From Paractinoplanes atraurantiacus (GTDB lineage Bacteria > Actinomycetota > Actinomycetes > Mycobacteriales > Micromonosporaceae), in the NCBI RefSeq assembly GCF_900215205.1, contig NZ_OBDY01000037.1, positions 1-64,000 on the forward strand: DNA of 64,000 bases, in the 5' to 3' direction. This document shows, one piece after another, positions 27,282-35,434 of the stretch (its first letter is position 1; the number at the start of each line of letters is the position of its first letter). Made by a program: the position numbers and the translations under genes. The notes below the pieces were generated by a model. It ran no database searches and was not told the origin of the DNA. It worked only from the letters and a program-made list of their open reading frames with translations.

Positions 27282-29294
27282 TCAGCCCTCCAGGCTCTCG
27301 GCGGGACGGATCAGCAGGCTGCCGCTGGGGTCGGTGACCGCGGCGTGGCCGGGAAGGATCAGGGTGGTCGAGTCCATCTCGGTGACGATCGCCGGGCCGG
27401 GCACCACGTCGCCGGCCCGGAGTCGCAGCCGGTCGTAGAGGGCGGCGTCGACGAAGTCACCGTCGACGTAGACGCGGGTCTCCCCGGTCCGCGCCGACGA
27501 CGGGTCGCCGTCGCCCTTCTCCAGGTGGATCGGCGTGACACGTGGGCGCTCGCCGGTCACGGTGGCCCGGGCGTTCACCAGCTCGTGGTCGACGTCGAGG
27601 GTGAAGGAGAACAGCCGCTCGTGCTCGGCGTCGAAGCGCGCGGCCAGGCCGGCCGGACCCTCCCCCAGCTCCACGGTCACCGGGAGCTCGTTGCCCTGCC
27701 CGACGAAACGTACATCCGCCGAGTAAGTCACCTGCGCGGCGGCGACCCGGCTCGACGCGGCCCCGGCCAGCTCCTCGAAGATCGCGGTGAACTCGTCCGG
27801 GGTCAGGTCGCCGAGGCGGCGCAGGACGGTCCGGGCGGCCTCGTCGCGGGCCGAGGTGGTGGCGTCGCCGAGCGCGCACAGCACGCCCGGCGAGGGCGGC
27901 ACGATCACCGGCCAGGCCCCGGTCAGCCGGCCGAGCGCGTTGGCGTGCAGCGGACCGGCGCCACCGAAGGCGACCAGCGCGAAGTCGCGCGGGTCGTAGC
28001 CCTGCTGCACGCTGACCAGGCGCAGGCCGCCGAGCATGTTCTCGTTGACGATGTCGACGATGCCGGCCGCGGCCGCCTCCGCGCTGGGCAGGCCCATGGC
28101 GTCGGCGACGGTCTGCACGGCGGCGCGGGCCGCCTCCCGGTCGAGCGTGATCTCGCCGCCGGCCAGGGCCGCCGGCAGGTAGCCCAGCACCACGTTGGCG
28201 TCGGTCACGGTGGGCGCGTCGCCGCCTTTGCCGTACGCGGCGGGGCCTGGCTCCGCCCCGGCCGACTGCGGGCCCACCCGCAGCGCGCGGGTCAGCTCGG
28301 GCACGTGGGCGATCGAGCCGCCGCCGGCGCCGACGGTACGCACGTCGACGGCCGACGCTCGTACGGTCAAATCTCCGACCTTGGTCTCTCTTCCGATCCT
28401 CGCCTGCCCCTCGCGGACCAGGGCGACATCGGTGGAGGTGCCGCCCATGTCGAAGGTGAGCAGCTCGCGGTGGCCGGACTGCTCCGCCACCCAGACCGCT
28501 CCGGTGACGCCGCCGGCCGGCCCCGAGAGCAGCATCGTGACCGGCGCCGCCGCAGCCGCCGCGGCCTTCGCCAAGCCGCCGTCACTCCGCAGAATGGACA
28601 GATCAGTGTTGATCTTGTCGCTCAGGTTGGCGACATATCGCGCAACCTGCGGTTGGACATAGCCGTTCGCGACCGTGGTCAGCGCCCGTTCGTACTCCCG
28701 CATTTCGGGCAGGACGACGCTGGAGAGCGAGATCTCGACGCCAGGCATCTCCTCTTTCGCCAGCTCGGCCAGCCGCCGCTCGTGAGCGTCGTTGGCAAAG
28801 GCGTTGATCAGGGAGATGGCGAGGGACTCGACGCCCTTGAGCTTCCTCAGGGCATGCCGGGCGGCCTGCTCGTCCAGCTCGGTGACGATCGTGCCGTCGC
28901 TGGCGATGCGCCCCGGCACCTCGACCGTGTTCTCCAGCTCGGCCAGGGGCTCCGGCTTGGGCCAGATGATCCAGCCGGCCAGGCCGCCCGGCACGAACGA
29001 GCGGGCGATCTGAAGCACCTGGCGGAAGCCCTCGGTGGTGACCAATCCGACGGTGGCGCCCTTGCGTTCCAGGATCGCGTTGGTGGCCACCGTCGTGCCG
29101 TGCAGGACGTGCCGGATGACCGCGCGGTCCACGCCGGCCTCGGCGCAGACCTTGTCGATGCCGTTCAGCACGCCCACTGATTGATCGCTCGGCGTCGAGG
29201 CGGTCTTCGCCCGCCACGTCGAACCTGATTCCTCGTCGACCAGCAGCACATCGGTGAAGGTGCCGCCCACATCTACGCCGAGCCGATAGGACAT
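27282..29294 (-). CDS. hyuA: Hydantoinase A / oxoprolinase family subunit (670 aa)
   Basis: ATP-binding subunit (actin-like ATPase fold) that works with HyuB to open cyclic amides such as N-methylhydantoin or 5-oxoproline. The N-terminal phosphate-binding loop RLGVDVGGTFTDVLLVDE, HGTTVATNAILERKG, the second nucleotide motif LLTFDMGGTSTDVALV and GGGSIAH are all present; GFGGAG-type motif appears as VAFGGAGPLHA. AAGGAGG sits four bases before ATG 29294. One base separates its stop from the hyuB start. The CoA-transferase gene ends 8 bases upstream, so all are in one operon. Confidence 0.93.
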   Translation of the reverse strand: MSYRLGVDVGGTFTDVLLVDEESGSTWRAKTASTPSDQSVGVLNGIDKVCAEAGVDRAVIRHVLHGTTVATNAILERKGATVGLVTTEGFRQVLQIARSFVPGGLAGWIIWPKPEPLAELENTVEVPGRIASDGTIVTELDEQAARHALRKLKGVESLAISLINAFANDAHERRLAELAKEEMPGVEISLSSVVLPEMREYERALTTVANGYVQPQVARYVANLSDKINTDLSILRSDGGLAKAAAAAAAPVTMLLSGPAGGVTGAVWVAEQSGHRELLTFDMGGTSTDVALVREGQARIGRETKVGDLTVRASAVDVRTVGAGGGSIAHVPELTRALRVGPQSAGAEPGPAAYGKGGDAPTVTDANVVLGYLPAALAGGEITLDREAARAAVQTVADAMGLPSAEAAAAGIVDIVNENMLGGLRLVSVQQGYDPRDFALVAFGGAGPLHANALGRLTGAWPVIVPPSPGVLCALGDATTSARDEAARTVLRRLGDLTPDEFTAIFEELAGAASSRVAAAQVTYSADVRFVGQGNELPVTVELGEGPAGLAARFDAEHERLFSFTLDVDHELVNARATVTGERPRVTPIHLEKGDGDPSSARTGETRVYVDGDFVDAALYDRLRLRAGDVVPGPAIVTEMDSTTLILPGHAAVTDPSGSLLIRPAESLEG

Positions 29295-29302
29295 GGTCCT
29301 CC

Positions 29303-30496
29303 TTAGATGATCTTTTGTTGGCGCAGGTTCGCGCGCTCCGTTTCGCCGAGGCCGAGAAGGCCGCCGTAGATCTCGTCGTTGTGCTCGCCGAGCGCCGGCC
29401 CGGCCGAGCGCACCTGGCCCGGCGTCGCGGACAGGCGGGGCGTCGCGTTCTGCATCGGCAGCTCGCCGAAGTCGGGGTGGGGCACGGTCACGATCGCCTC
29501 GCGGGCCGCGAAGTGCGGGTCGGCGAACATGTCCTTGGCCCGGAAGATGCGCCCGGCCGGCACGCCGGCGGCGTGCAGGGCGGTGAGCAGCTCCTCGGCC
29601 TTGCGGGTGGAGGTCCACTCGGCGATGAGCGTGTCCAGCTCGGCCATCGCGGCGCCCCGCGCGCCGTGCGTCGCGTAGCGCGGGTCGGTGGCCAGGCCGG
29701 GCTGATCCATGACGGTCACCAGACGGCCGAAGACGCTGTCCTGGTTGGCCGCGATGAGGATGAGGTCACCGTCGCCGGTCGGATAGACGTTGCTGGGCGA
29801 GACGTTGGGCAGGGTGGCGCCGGTACGCTCCCGCTGGTATCCGGCGATGGCCCACTCGGGCAGCAGCGACTCCATCATGGCCAGCACGGCCTCGTAGATG
29901 GCGGAGTCGACGATCTGCCCGCGCCCCGTCCTGGTGCGGTGATGAATCGCGGTCAAGGTCCCGAGGCAGGCGTACGTGGCGGCGAGCGAGTCGCCGAGCG
30001 AGATGCCGGCCCGCACGGGCGGCTGATCGGGCTCGCCCATGACGTAACGGATGCCGCCCATGGCCTCGCCGATCGAGCCGAAGCCGGCCCGGCTCGCGTA
30101 GGGGCCGGTCTGGCCGTAGCCGGTGACCCGGGTGATGACGAGGCCGGGATTGGTCTTCCAGAGTGTCTCGGGCGCGAGGCCCCAGCGCTCCAGGGTGCCC
30201 GGCCGGAAGTTCTCGACCACGATGTCGGCGGTGTCGATCAGCCGCCTGATCAGCGCCTGACCCTCTCTGGTGCGGAGGTCACACGTCACCGACTTCTTGT
30301 TCCGCGCCACCACCGGCCACCAGAGCGACTTGCCGTGCGGTTTCTCCCGGCCCCACTCGCGCATCGGGTCGCCCTTGGCCGGGTCCTCCACCTTGATGAC
30401 CTCGGCCCCGAAGTCGCCGAGCAGCTGACCGCAGAACGGCCCGGCCAGCAGCTGCCCGAACTCGACCACGCGCAGATCGTCCAGAGGAAGCGTCAT
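29303..30496 (-). CDS. CaiB/BaiF family CoA-transferase (397 aa)
   Basis: Class III CoA-transferase moving CoA between carboxylic acids. Family marks: opening LPLDDLRVVEFGQLLAGPFC, AEVIKVEDP, VENFRPGTLERWGL, ITRVTGYGQTGPYA, and the catalytic Asp in GISLGDSLAA (about 168). Full length. Its ATG overlaps the stop of the GntR gene by four bases (ATGA), and hyuA follows after 8 bases. The context suggests that the acid released by the hydantoinase-like HyuAB enzyme, or a precursor of it, is activated as a CoA ester (inference). Confidence 0.92.
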   Translation of the reverse strand: MTLPLDDLRVVEFGQLLAGPFCGQLLGDFGAEVIKVEDPAKGDPMREWGREKPHGKSLWWPVVARNKKSVTCDLRTREGQALIRRLIDTADIVVENFRPGTLERWGLAPETLWKTNPGLVITRVTGYGQTGPYASRAGFGSIGEAMGGIRYVMGEPDQPPVRAGISLGDSLAATYACLGTLTAIHHRTRTGRGQIVDSAIYEAVLAMMESLLPEWAIAGYQRERTGATLPNVSPSNVYPTGDGDLILIAANQDSVFGRLVTVMDQPGLATDPRYATHGARGAAMAELDTLIAEWTSTRKAEELLTALHAAGVPAGRIFRAKDMFADPHFAAREAIVTVPHPDFGELPMQNATPRLSATPGQVRSAGPALGEHNDEIYGGLLGLGETERANLRQQKII

Positions 30497-31113
30497 CGGG
30501 CACCCACCATGGTCGCGCGGGCGTTGTAGAGGTGCGCCCGCATCACGGCCTCGGCCCAGTCCCCGTCGCCGGCGCGGGCCGCGGCCACCATCTCCACGTG
30601 GTGGTGCAGGCTGCGTTGCAGGCCCTCCGGCGTGTAGTTGTGGAAGTTCTGGTGTACGACCGGGGCGTGGGTGACGCCGCGGAGCGCGTCGGCCAGGGGC
30701 CGCGAGCCGGCGGCCTCGATGAAGATGCTGTGGAAGCGGCGGTTCAGCTCGACCAGAGCATCCCGGTCGCCGGCCTCGATCATCTCGGTGGCGAGCGCCT
30801 CGAGGTCGTCGAGCTGCTCGGGGCTGAGTGCCGGCACGGCCTGCTGCACGGCGTACGGCTCAAGCCGCAGTCGCAGTTCGAAGATCTCGCGGAGCTCCTC
30901 GTCGGAACGGCTCACGACGCGGGCCCCGCGGTTGGGCTGGATCTCGACGAGGCCCTCGGCCGCCAGCCGGGTCAGCGCCTCACGGATCGGCGTGCGGCTC
31001 ACCGACAGCCGGCCGGCGAGCTCCACCTCTCCCAGCCGCGCCCCGGACGGGATGACTCCCGCGAGGATCTCCTCCCGCAGCCTCTGTGCCGCCTGCTCCG
31101 CCGCTGCCCGCAC
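30493..31113 (-). CDS. GntR-family (FCD/FadR type) repressor of the hyu operon (206 aa)
   Basis: N-terminal winged helix (about 8-70) with LREEILAGVIPSGARLGEVE, SVSRTPIREALTRL and QPNRGARVV, the standard GntR recognition region; then an all-helical FCD ligand domain with the metal-binding Asp/His pattern (LVELNRRFHSIF, HHHVEMVAAA). GTG 31113 is chosen because GAGGGGGG precedes it; no ATG is available and the upstream frame is antisense or shadow. It starts the CaiB-hyuA-hyuB run with a four-base overlap, and two GntR-like palindromes lie just upstream, so autoregulation is expected. Confidence 0.88.
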   Translation of the reverse strand: MRAAAEQAAQRLREEILAGVIPSGARLGEVELAGRLSVSRTPIREALTRLAAEGLVEIQPNRGARVVSRSDEELREIFELRLRLEPYAVQQAVPALSPEQLDDLEALATEMIEAGDRDALVELNRRFHSIFIEAAGSRPLADALRGVTHAPVVHQNFHNYTPEGLQRSLHHHVEMVAAARAGDGDWAEAVMRAHLYNARATMVGAR

Positions 31114-31132
31114 CGAACCCCCCTCGCCGTGG

Positions 31133-31143
31133 ATGTATGCAAT
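31133..31143. promoter_or_regulatory. Probable GntR operator 1
   Basis: ATGTATGCAAT (31133-31143) contains TGTATGCAA, one base from the perfect palindrome 40 bp away. It lies 20 bases upstream of the GntR start codon, where bound repressor would block the operon promoter. Confidence 0.5.
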
Positions 31144-31185
31144 CTTGGCGAGAGGGCGCGGTGTGACGCAAGAGGTAGCGGCAGT

Positions 31186-31195
31186 TTGTATACAA
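31186..31195. promoter_or_regulatory. Probable GntR operator 2 (perfect palindrome TTGTATACAA)
   Basis: TTGTATACAA is a perfect ten-base palindrome of the shape bound by FadR-type GntR repressors (T-G-T-A-T-A-C-A core). It stands between the end of the LLM gene (31197) and the GntR start (31113), in AT-rich DNA that contrasts with the surroundings. Paired with the near-copy at 31133, it suggests cooperative autorepression. Confidence 0.6.
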
Positions 31196-31196
31196 C

Positions 31197-32153
31197 TCAG
31201 CGGAGGGCGGGCAGCACCTTGCTCCCGAAGGCATCGATGAACGGCGTCAGATCCTGCCCGACGTGATGCAGGTAGATCCGGTCGAAGCCGAGAGCGGCGT
31301 AGCGGCGCAGCAGCTCGGTGTGCTCCTCCAGGTCGGCCGAGATGTTGACGACCTTCGCGACCTGCTCCACCGTGACGTTCTCGGAGATGACGTCGAAGTG
31401 CTCGACGGTCTCGGCGTCCCAGCAGACCGGCGGCGGGAAGATGTTGCTGCGCCACTGGTCGTACGCGATCCGCTCGGCCTCCTCCCGCGTCGGCGCCCAG
31501 CTCAGGTGTACCTGAAGGCAGACCGGCCCGGTGCCGCCGGCGTTGCGGTACTCGCCGATCATCGCGCGCAGATGCTCCTCGGGCGCGTTCACGGTGACCA
31601 GCCCGTCGGCCCACTTCGCGCACCAGGCGGCCGTCTTCGTGCTGACCGCGGCCCCGATCAGCGGCGGCGCCTGCTCGGGCCGGGTCCAGAGCTTCGCCCG
31701 GTCCACGGTGATGATCCCGTCCCGGGTGACCTCCTTGCCGGCCAGCAGATCCCGGATCACGTCGACCGACGCCAGCAGGCGCGCCTCCCGCACGTCCTTG
31801 CGGGGCCACTCCCCGCCCACGACATGCTCGTTGCTGTATTCACCGCTGCCCAGCGCCGCCCAGAACCGCCCCGGATACATCGAGGCGAGGGTGCCGATGG
31901 CCTGCGCGATGATCGCCGGGTGGTAGCGGTGCCCCGGAGCGTTCACGACACCGAACGACAGGTTGGTCGCCTGGAGAGCGGCCCCGAGCCACGACCAGGC
32001 GAACCCGGACTGGCCCTGCCGCGCGCTCCACGGCGAGAAGTGGTCAGAACACATGGCTGCCTCGAACCCCGCTTGCTCCGCAGCGACCACGGCGGCCAGC
32101 AGCTCGGCGGGCGGGATCTGCTCATGAGAGGCATGGATTCCGTAGACCGTCAT
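31197..32153 (-). CDS. LLM-class flavin-dependent oxidoreductase, TIGR03885-like (318 aa)
   Basis: Luciferase-like TIM-barrel oxidoreductase. The opening YGIHASHEQIPPAELL, the middle MCSDHFSPWSARQGQSGF, WSWLGAALQAT, NAPGHRYHPAIIAQA and ALGSGEYSNEHVVG agree with the family of probable non-F420 flavin oxidoreductases (TIGR03885), relatives of F420-dependent dehydrogenases. GGAGAG precedes ATG 32153. It lies immediately upstream of the GntR-CaiB-HyuAB operon on the same strand, separated by an 83-bp gap with the operator palindromes, so it may act in the same pathway but from its own promoter. Confidence 0.88.
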   Translation of the reverse strand: MTVYGIHASHEQIPPAELLAAVVAAEQAGFEAAMCSDHFSPWSARQGQSGFAWSWLGAALQATNLSFGVVNAPGHRYHPAIIAQAIGTLASMYPGRFWAALGSGEYSNEHVVGGEWPRKDVREARLLASVDVIRDLLAGKEVTRDGIITVDRAKLWTRPEQAPPLIGAAVSTKTAAWCAKWADGLVTVNAPEEHLRAMIGEYRNAGGTGPVCLQVHLSWAPTREEAERIAYDQWRSNIFPPPVCWDAETVEHFDVISENVTVEQVAKVVNISADLEEHTELLRRYAALGFDRIYLHHVGQDLTPFIDAFGSKVLPALR

Positions 32154-32217
32154 ACCCGCTCTCCGTACCCAGAGTCACCGGATAAGAATCGGCTCTACGG
32201 TGAGGTTTGCGCTGACC

Positions 32218-32255
32218 ACGAAGCCCTGGCCGTCAACACAAGGCCAGGGCTTCGT
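32218..32255 (-). terminator. Terminator of the excalibur gene
   Basis: ACGAAGCCCTGGCC (32218-32231) pairs perfectly with GGCCAGGGCTTCGT (32242-32255) across a ten-base loop. It begins 11 bases after the stop of the minus-strand excalibur gene. Confidence 0.85.
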
Positions 32256-32266
32256 CGCGTCCAGGC

Positions 32267-32839
32267 TTATTCGCAGGCCACACCGTCGCCGTCGCGGTCG
32301 AGGTGGCGACCGTATCCGGGTTCGCCGCGATGGATGGGGGCGGCACCGGCAGCGCGTACGGCCGAGCAGTTCTTGTAGTACACCGACGTGGGCGGCTTCG
32401 TGGTCTTGCGCGGTTTCGGCTTCGTGGTGGTGGGCCGCGGCTTCGGCTTTGTCGTCGCCGGCTTGGCGCTGGTCCGCGTCGGCGCGGGTTCGGCGGCAGG
32501 GGTGCGGCTCGGCGTGGCCGCTGGCGTCGGCGTCGTGGTGACCGCGGTGGCGGTGGGCGGAACCACCGTCGGCGTGGTGGTCCCGGCAGCGGGCTCGATG
32601 GTTGCCGGCGGCGCCGCAGGTGTGCTCGCTGTGGTGGGTACGGCGGCCAGGTTCCGGGCCGTCTCGGTGGTGGCCTTGGGTTCGGGGCCGGCGGTGACGG
32701 CTTGGTTGACGAACACACCGGCGCAGGCGATCAGGGCTACGGCGATCGCGCCGAACGCGATGATCGGGATGGTGTTGCTGGTCTTCTTGCCGTTGGGCGC
32801 TGGGGCGGGCGGCGGCCAGGGCCGGGGGTCGTTCGTCAC
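32267..32839 (-). CDS. Membrane-anchored excalibur calcium-binding protein (190 aa)
   Basis: Short Pro-rich cytoplasmic tail, one transmembrane helix (IPIIAFGAIAVALIACAGVF, about 25-45), a long Thr/Pro/Ala/Lys linker (about 60-150) suited to crossing the wall, and a C-terminal excalibur domain with YYKNCSAVRAAG, PGYGRHLDRDGDGVACE: the Asp-x-Asp-x-Asp-Gly loop binds Ca2+ and the cysteines are conserved. GTG 32839 has AAGGTGA just upstream and gives a natural start; a longer frame to 32968 is unconvincing. Usually found on surface proteins of actinomycetes; function unknown. Confidence 0.85.
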   Translation of the reverse strand: MTNDPRPWPPPAPAPNGKKTSNTIPIIAFGAIAVALIACAGVFVNQAVTAGPEPKATTETARNLAAVPTTASTPAAPPATIEPAAGTTTPTVVPPTATAVTTTPTPAATPSRTPAAEPAPTRTSAKPATTKPKPRPTTTKPKPRKTTKPPTSVYYKNCSAVRAAGAAPIHRGEPGYGRHLDRDGDGVACE

Positions 32840-32955
32840 TCGATCACCTTGCTGTCCGGTACGCGCAGTGTCGATCAGTCGTTCGGGCTGACGCCGTTGA
32901 TGATCAGACGCGCCGTTCTGCGCGATCCGCGCGGCGCCACCATCACCTAGTTGCG

Positions 32956-33201
32956 ATGTTGCGAACACAGCGACATCAAAGACGCTGGTCGGGTCTCGAG
33001 CGGGACCGCGGGCGCCTGCGTTATCAGCATCTCGAGCTCACCACCACCGGGCGCGGCCTGGCTGAGAACCTGATTCGCGAGCAAACGATCACCGCGCTGC
33101 GGACCATCGTCCGCAAGCTCGACGCAGCGGTTGAGAGCAACGAATGGGTCTCGAAACCGTTCGCCTTCTCGGGCTGGCCGAGGACATTGGCGCCTGAATG
33201 A
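32956..33201 (+). pseudogene. Possible C-terminal remnant of a MarR-like regulator
   Basis: The 444-bp gap between 32839 and 33284 has only this frame. Its middle, HLELTTTGRGLAENLIREQT then ALRTIVRKLDAAVES, resembles the end of the wing and the last dimerisation helix of MarR proteins (consensus LTxxGRxLxxxL). The recognition helix is absent and the N-terminal 25 residues are basic nonsense, so at most a fragment survives. Low confidence; it may be chance. Confidence 0.3.
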
Positions 33202-33283
33202 ACCGCCGGTGACTGTCACAGATGAGATCGCCGCCTTGTCATACAGGGGAGCTAGTACAACGTAGAAGGTGAGACTCCCCCTC

Positions 33284-33691
33284 ATGAGCGCAGAAAACGC
33301 GTCCACGCCGAAGGAAAGCGTGGAGATCCTCGCGTCCGTTCCCGGCACGACCATCCCGGCCGGCGCCGAGGTGAAGACCGTGCTGATCACGTTGCCGGGT
33401 GGGAACCCTGGTACTCCGCCGCACCGTCACCCCGGGCCCGCGTTCGGGTACGTCATCAAGGGTGAGGTGATATTCGAGCTGGAGGGCGAGCCGCAGCGGG
33501 TCATCAAAGCCGGTGAGACGTTCTGGGAGCCGGGTGGCGACGTCATCCACTACCAGGGCGGCAACAACCTGCCGGACAGCGAGAGCCAGTACATCGCGAC
33601 GTTGCTCGCTCCTCCGGGGCAGCCGGTGCTCACCTTTGTGAGCGAGGAGGAACTCGAGGCACGCAAGGATCGCCGGGCCCCTCGCCCGTGA
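33284..33691 (+). CDS. Cupin-domain protein (135 aa)
   Basis: Single small beta-barrel cupin. Motif 1 is PPHRHPGPAFGYVIKGEVIF with the His-x-His-...-Glu-like pattern, motif 2 is PGGDVIHYQGGN; together these form the metal site. Upstream residues VKTVLITLPGGNPGTP are typical of small actinobacterial cupins that act in detoxification or sugar/quercetin-like oxidation; the substrate is unknown. ATG 33284 is taken; an in-frame GTG at 33269 is possible. A perfect terminator follows. Confidence 0.85.
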   Translation: MSAENASTPKESVEILASVPGTTIPAGAEVKTVLITLPGGNPGTPPHRHPGPAFGYVIKGEVIFELEGEPQRVIKAGETFWEPGGDVIHYQGGNNLPDSESQYIATLLAPPGQPVLTFVSEEELEARKDRRAPRP

Positions 33692-33698
33692 CGACCGG

Positions 33699-33732
33699 AC
33701 GGCAGGGCCGGCCCACGGGCCGGCCCTGCCGT
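33699..33732 (+). terminator. Perfect hairpin terminator after the cupin gene
   Basis: ACGGCAGGGCCGGCCC (33699-33714) and GGGCCGGCCCTGCCGT (33717-33732) are exact reverse complements. It begins eight bases after the cupin stop and just before the next small gene (33743). Confidence 0.85.
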
Positions 33733-33742
33733 ATCCCTGACT

Positions 33743-34006
33743 GTGAAAGGCATCGTCGTGCTGCGCCGGAGCGAGACCCACGACCCTGATGATCCGCCCG
33801 GGAACGCCACCCACCGCCGCCGGTTTCCCCTCGCCGTGGTCGCCGTGGTCGCGCTGGCCGTGGCCGCCCACCTGGCCCTGGGCGGGCTTCTGCTGACGGC
33901 CGGTCCGTGGCAGCACTGGGCCGGCGGCATCGTCGTGGCGGTCATCGTCGTGCATGTCCTCGGCCGGTTCCTCCGGCGTGGCGGCAAGGTCCGCAAGACC
34001 CGCTGA
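33743..34006 (+). CDS. Small two-helix membrane protein (87 aa)
   Basis: Unknown function. Polar N-terminus with Asp/Pro, two hydrophobic segments (about 29-53, FPLAVVAVVALAVAAHLALGG; about 58-75, WAGGIVVAVIVVHVLG), and a basic tail RRGGKVRKTR. Balanced by the positive-inside rule with both ends cytoplasmic. GTG 33743 is the only start; it lies directly after the cupin terminator, so it needs its own promoter. Confidence 0.6.
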   Translation: MKGIVVLRRSETHDPDDPPGNATHRRRFPLAVVAVVALAVAAHLALGGLLLTAGPWQHWAGGIVVAVIVVHVLGRFLRRGGKVRKTR

Positions 34007-34167
34007 CCTGCGGCGGCCGCCAGGCCCTGTCCCGCAGATCATGCGTAGCCATCATGGATGACGATCGTTGAACGAGCCGTGGCCCGTGCAATGACCGGTC
34101 GCGGCTGGCGAGATCATCCCGACGGCCCAGCCTTTTCGCCCTCAGCCCGCTGCCGGAAGGAACCGAC

Positions 34168-34467
34168 ATGACGCCCACCGAACACAAGGCCAAAGCTGAG
34201 GAACTTTTAGGTCTGCTGGAAGACCGGAACTACACCCGCGGCATGGAACCTGCCTCGATCGCGGTCGTGCTGCAAGAGGCCCAGGTACACGCGACTCTCG
34301 CCGCGGCAGCAAACCCCACCGCCGCGGAGTGCGACCTCGTCGAGAAGGCCGTCGCCTGGTACCTGGCCGAGCTCAGGTCGGGACCGGCCGGCGTCCCGCA
34401 CGGCACTCCGTACGGTGACATGTATTTGGCGGCGGTGAAGGTGGCTCGAGAGCGCGGACTGTCGTAA
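34168..34467 (+). CDS. Hypothetical protein (99 aa)
   Basis: No family recognised. Soluble, mostly helical, opening MTPTEHKAKAEELLGLLE and ending MYLAAVKVARERGLS. GGAAGGA is placed well before ATG 34168, which supports translation. No partner genes are evident; the flanks (34007-34167 and 34468-34654) show nothing else. Confidence 0.7.
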   Translation: MTPTEHKAKAEELLGLLEDRNYTRGMEPASIAVVLQEAQVHATLAAAANPTAAECDLVEKAVAWYLAELRSGPAGVPHGTPYGDMYLAAVKVARERGLS

Positions 34468-34654
34468 GGCACCCAGGTTGGGTCTGCTGGGACCCCCACA
34501 ACCGGCATTGTGGGTGCCGAGCTAGCCCTCGACGAGGCCGAAGCGCACGTCGGCCAGCCGGTGGTCAATCCGCCTTTGCACGAGGGCCTGGGAAGCCCGC
34601 CACAATGACATGACCTTCGCTACGACTCCAATGGGCCTGTGTCCGGCTAGCGCC

Positions 34655-35137
34655 TCAGGCCAAGCGGACCTCCAGAGGGCTGCGCTTTGGAAGAGTGTCG
34701 ACAAGCCGCAACCCTGTTTCGAGCCGGAGCCTGGCCACCGGCACCGCAGCGCTGATGACGGTGGCGCAGGTCATGGCGATGACACATACGATCCCGGCGG
34801 CCTTGGTGATCCAGTTGTCTGGTCGCCCGAGGAACAAAACTGCCGTTGCGACGATCTCGCCCCCTGCGATGAGCACTAGCACCAGGTAGGCGAAGAACAG
34901 GATTTCCTTGCGGAGGTTCCTGGTCTGGGCAACCAGGACGCGCCCTATCCAATTGTCGAACGATGGCCAGTCAGGATCTTTCTCCATGTCTCTGTACATG
35001 CGGGCGTAGAAGAGGCGGAGTCGCTGACGCCACCCGTTGAGTGGGTCCCGCAGCAGGAGCCCGCCCTCAACGGCGAAGGCGATGAGCAGCGTCGGCAAGA
35101 CTTGGGCTGTGGTCGAGAAGAATGCTTCGGACGGCAC
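34655..35137 (-). CDS. Membrane protein of unknown function (160 aa)
   Basis: Three hydrophobic segments: one at the N-terminus (AQVLPTLLIAFAVEGGLLL), and two later (about 80-102 and 110-130). Between them lies a polar loop with YARMYRDMEKDPDWPSFDNW. It is less GC-rich than its neighbours, suggesting separate acquisition. GTG 35137 is the first start in frame but has no clear ribosome site. I do not recognise a family. Confidence 0.55.
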   Translation of the reverse strand: MPSEAFFSTTAQVLPTLLIAFAVEGGLLLRDPLNGWRQRLRLFYARMYRDMEKDPDWPSFDNWIGRVLVAQTRNLRKEILFFAYLVLVLIAGGEIVATAVLFLGRPDNWITKAAGIVCVIAMTCATVISAAVPVARLRLETGLRLVDTLPKRSPLEVRLA

Positions 35138-35434
35138 CCCGGGATCATGTCATTCGAGTGCATCAACGGAGCATTGTCGTGTCCGCGCGTTGATTGAGCT
35201 CTGCCCGTGCCTCAGCGTGAGTCGCGATCCCTGCAATGCCGGCAAGCATTCTGGGGTCATTGATGATGATGTCTCTGGTCATCTGCTCCCACAGCATCTG
35301 CGGCGGGAACTCCTCCCGCGGTGGTCTGGCCAGCGAAGACAGGCACCGACGGTGCAACAGCGCCGTGATACGAATCGGTTAAGACACGGGCGTTTGGATG
35401 GTGATCGAGGTGGGAGGGCGGAAATCATCGGACC

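Noticed and set aside
31114..31809. Upstream extension of the GntR frame
   Set aside because: It overlaps the LLM oxidoreductase gene in another frame on the same strand and is Gly/Arg-rich; GTG 31113 has a good ribosome site.
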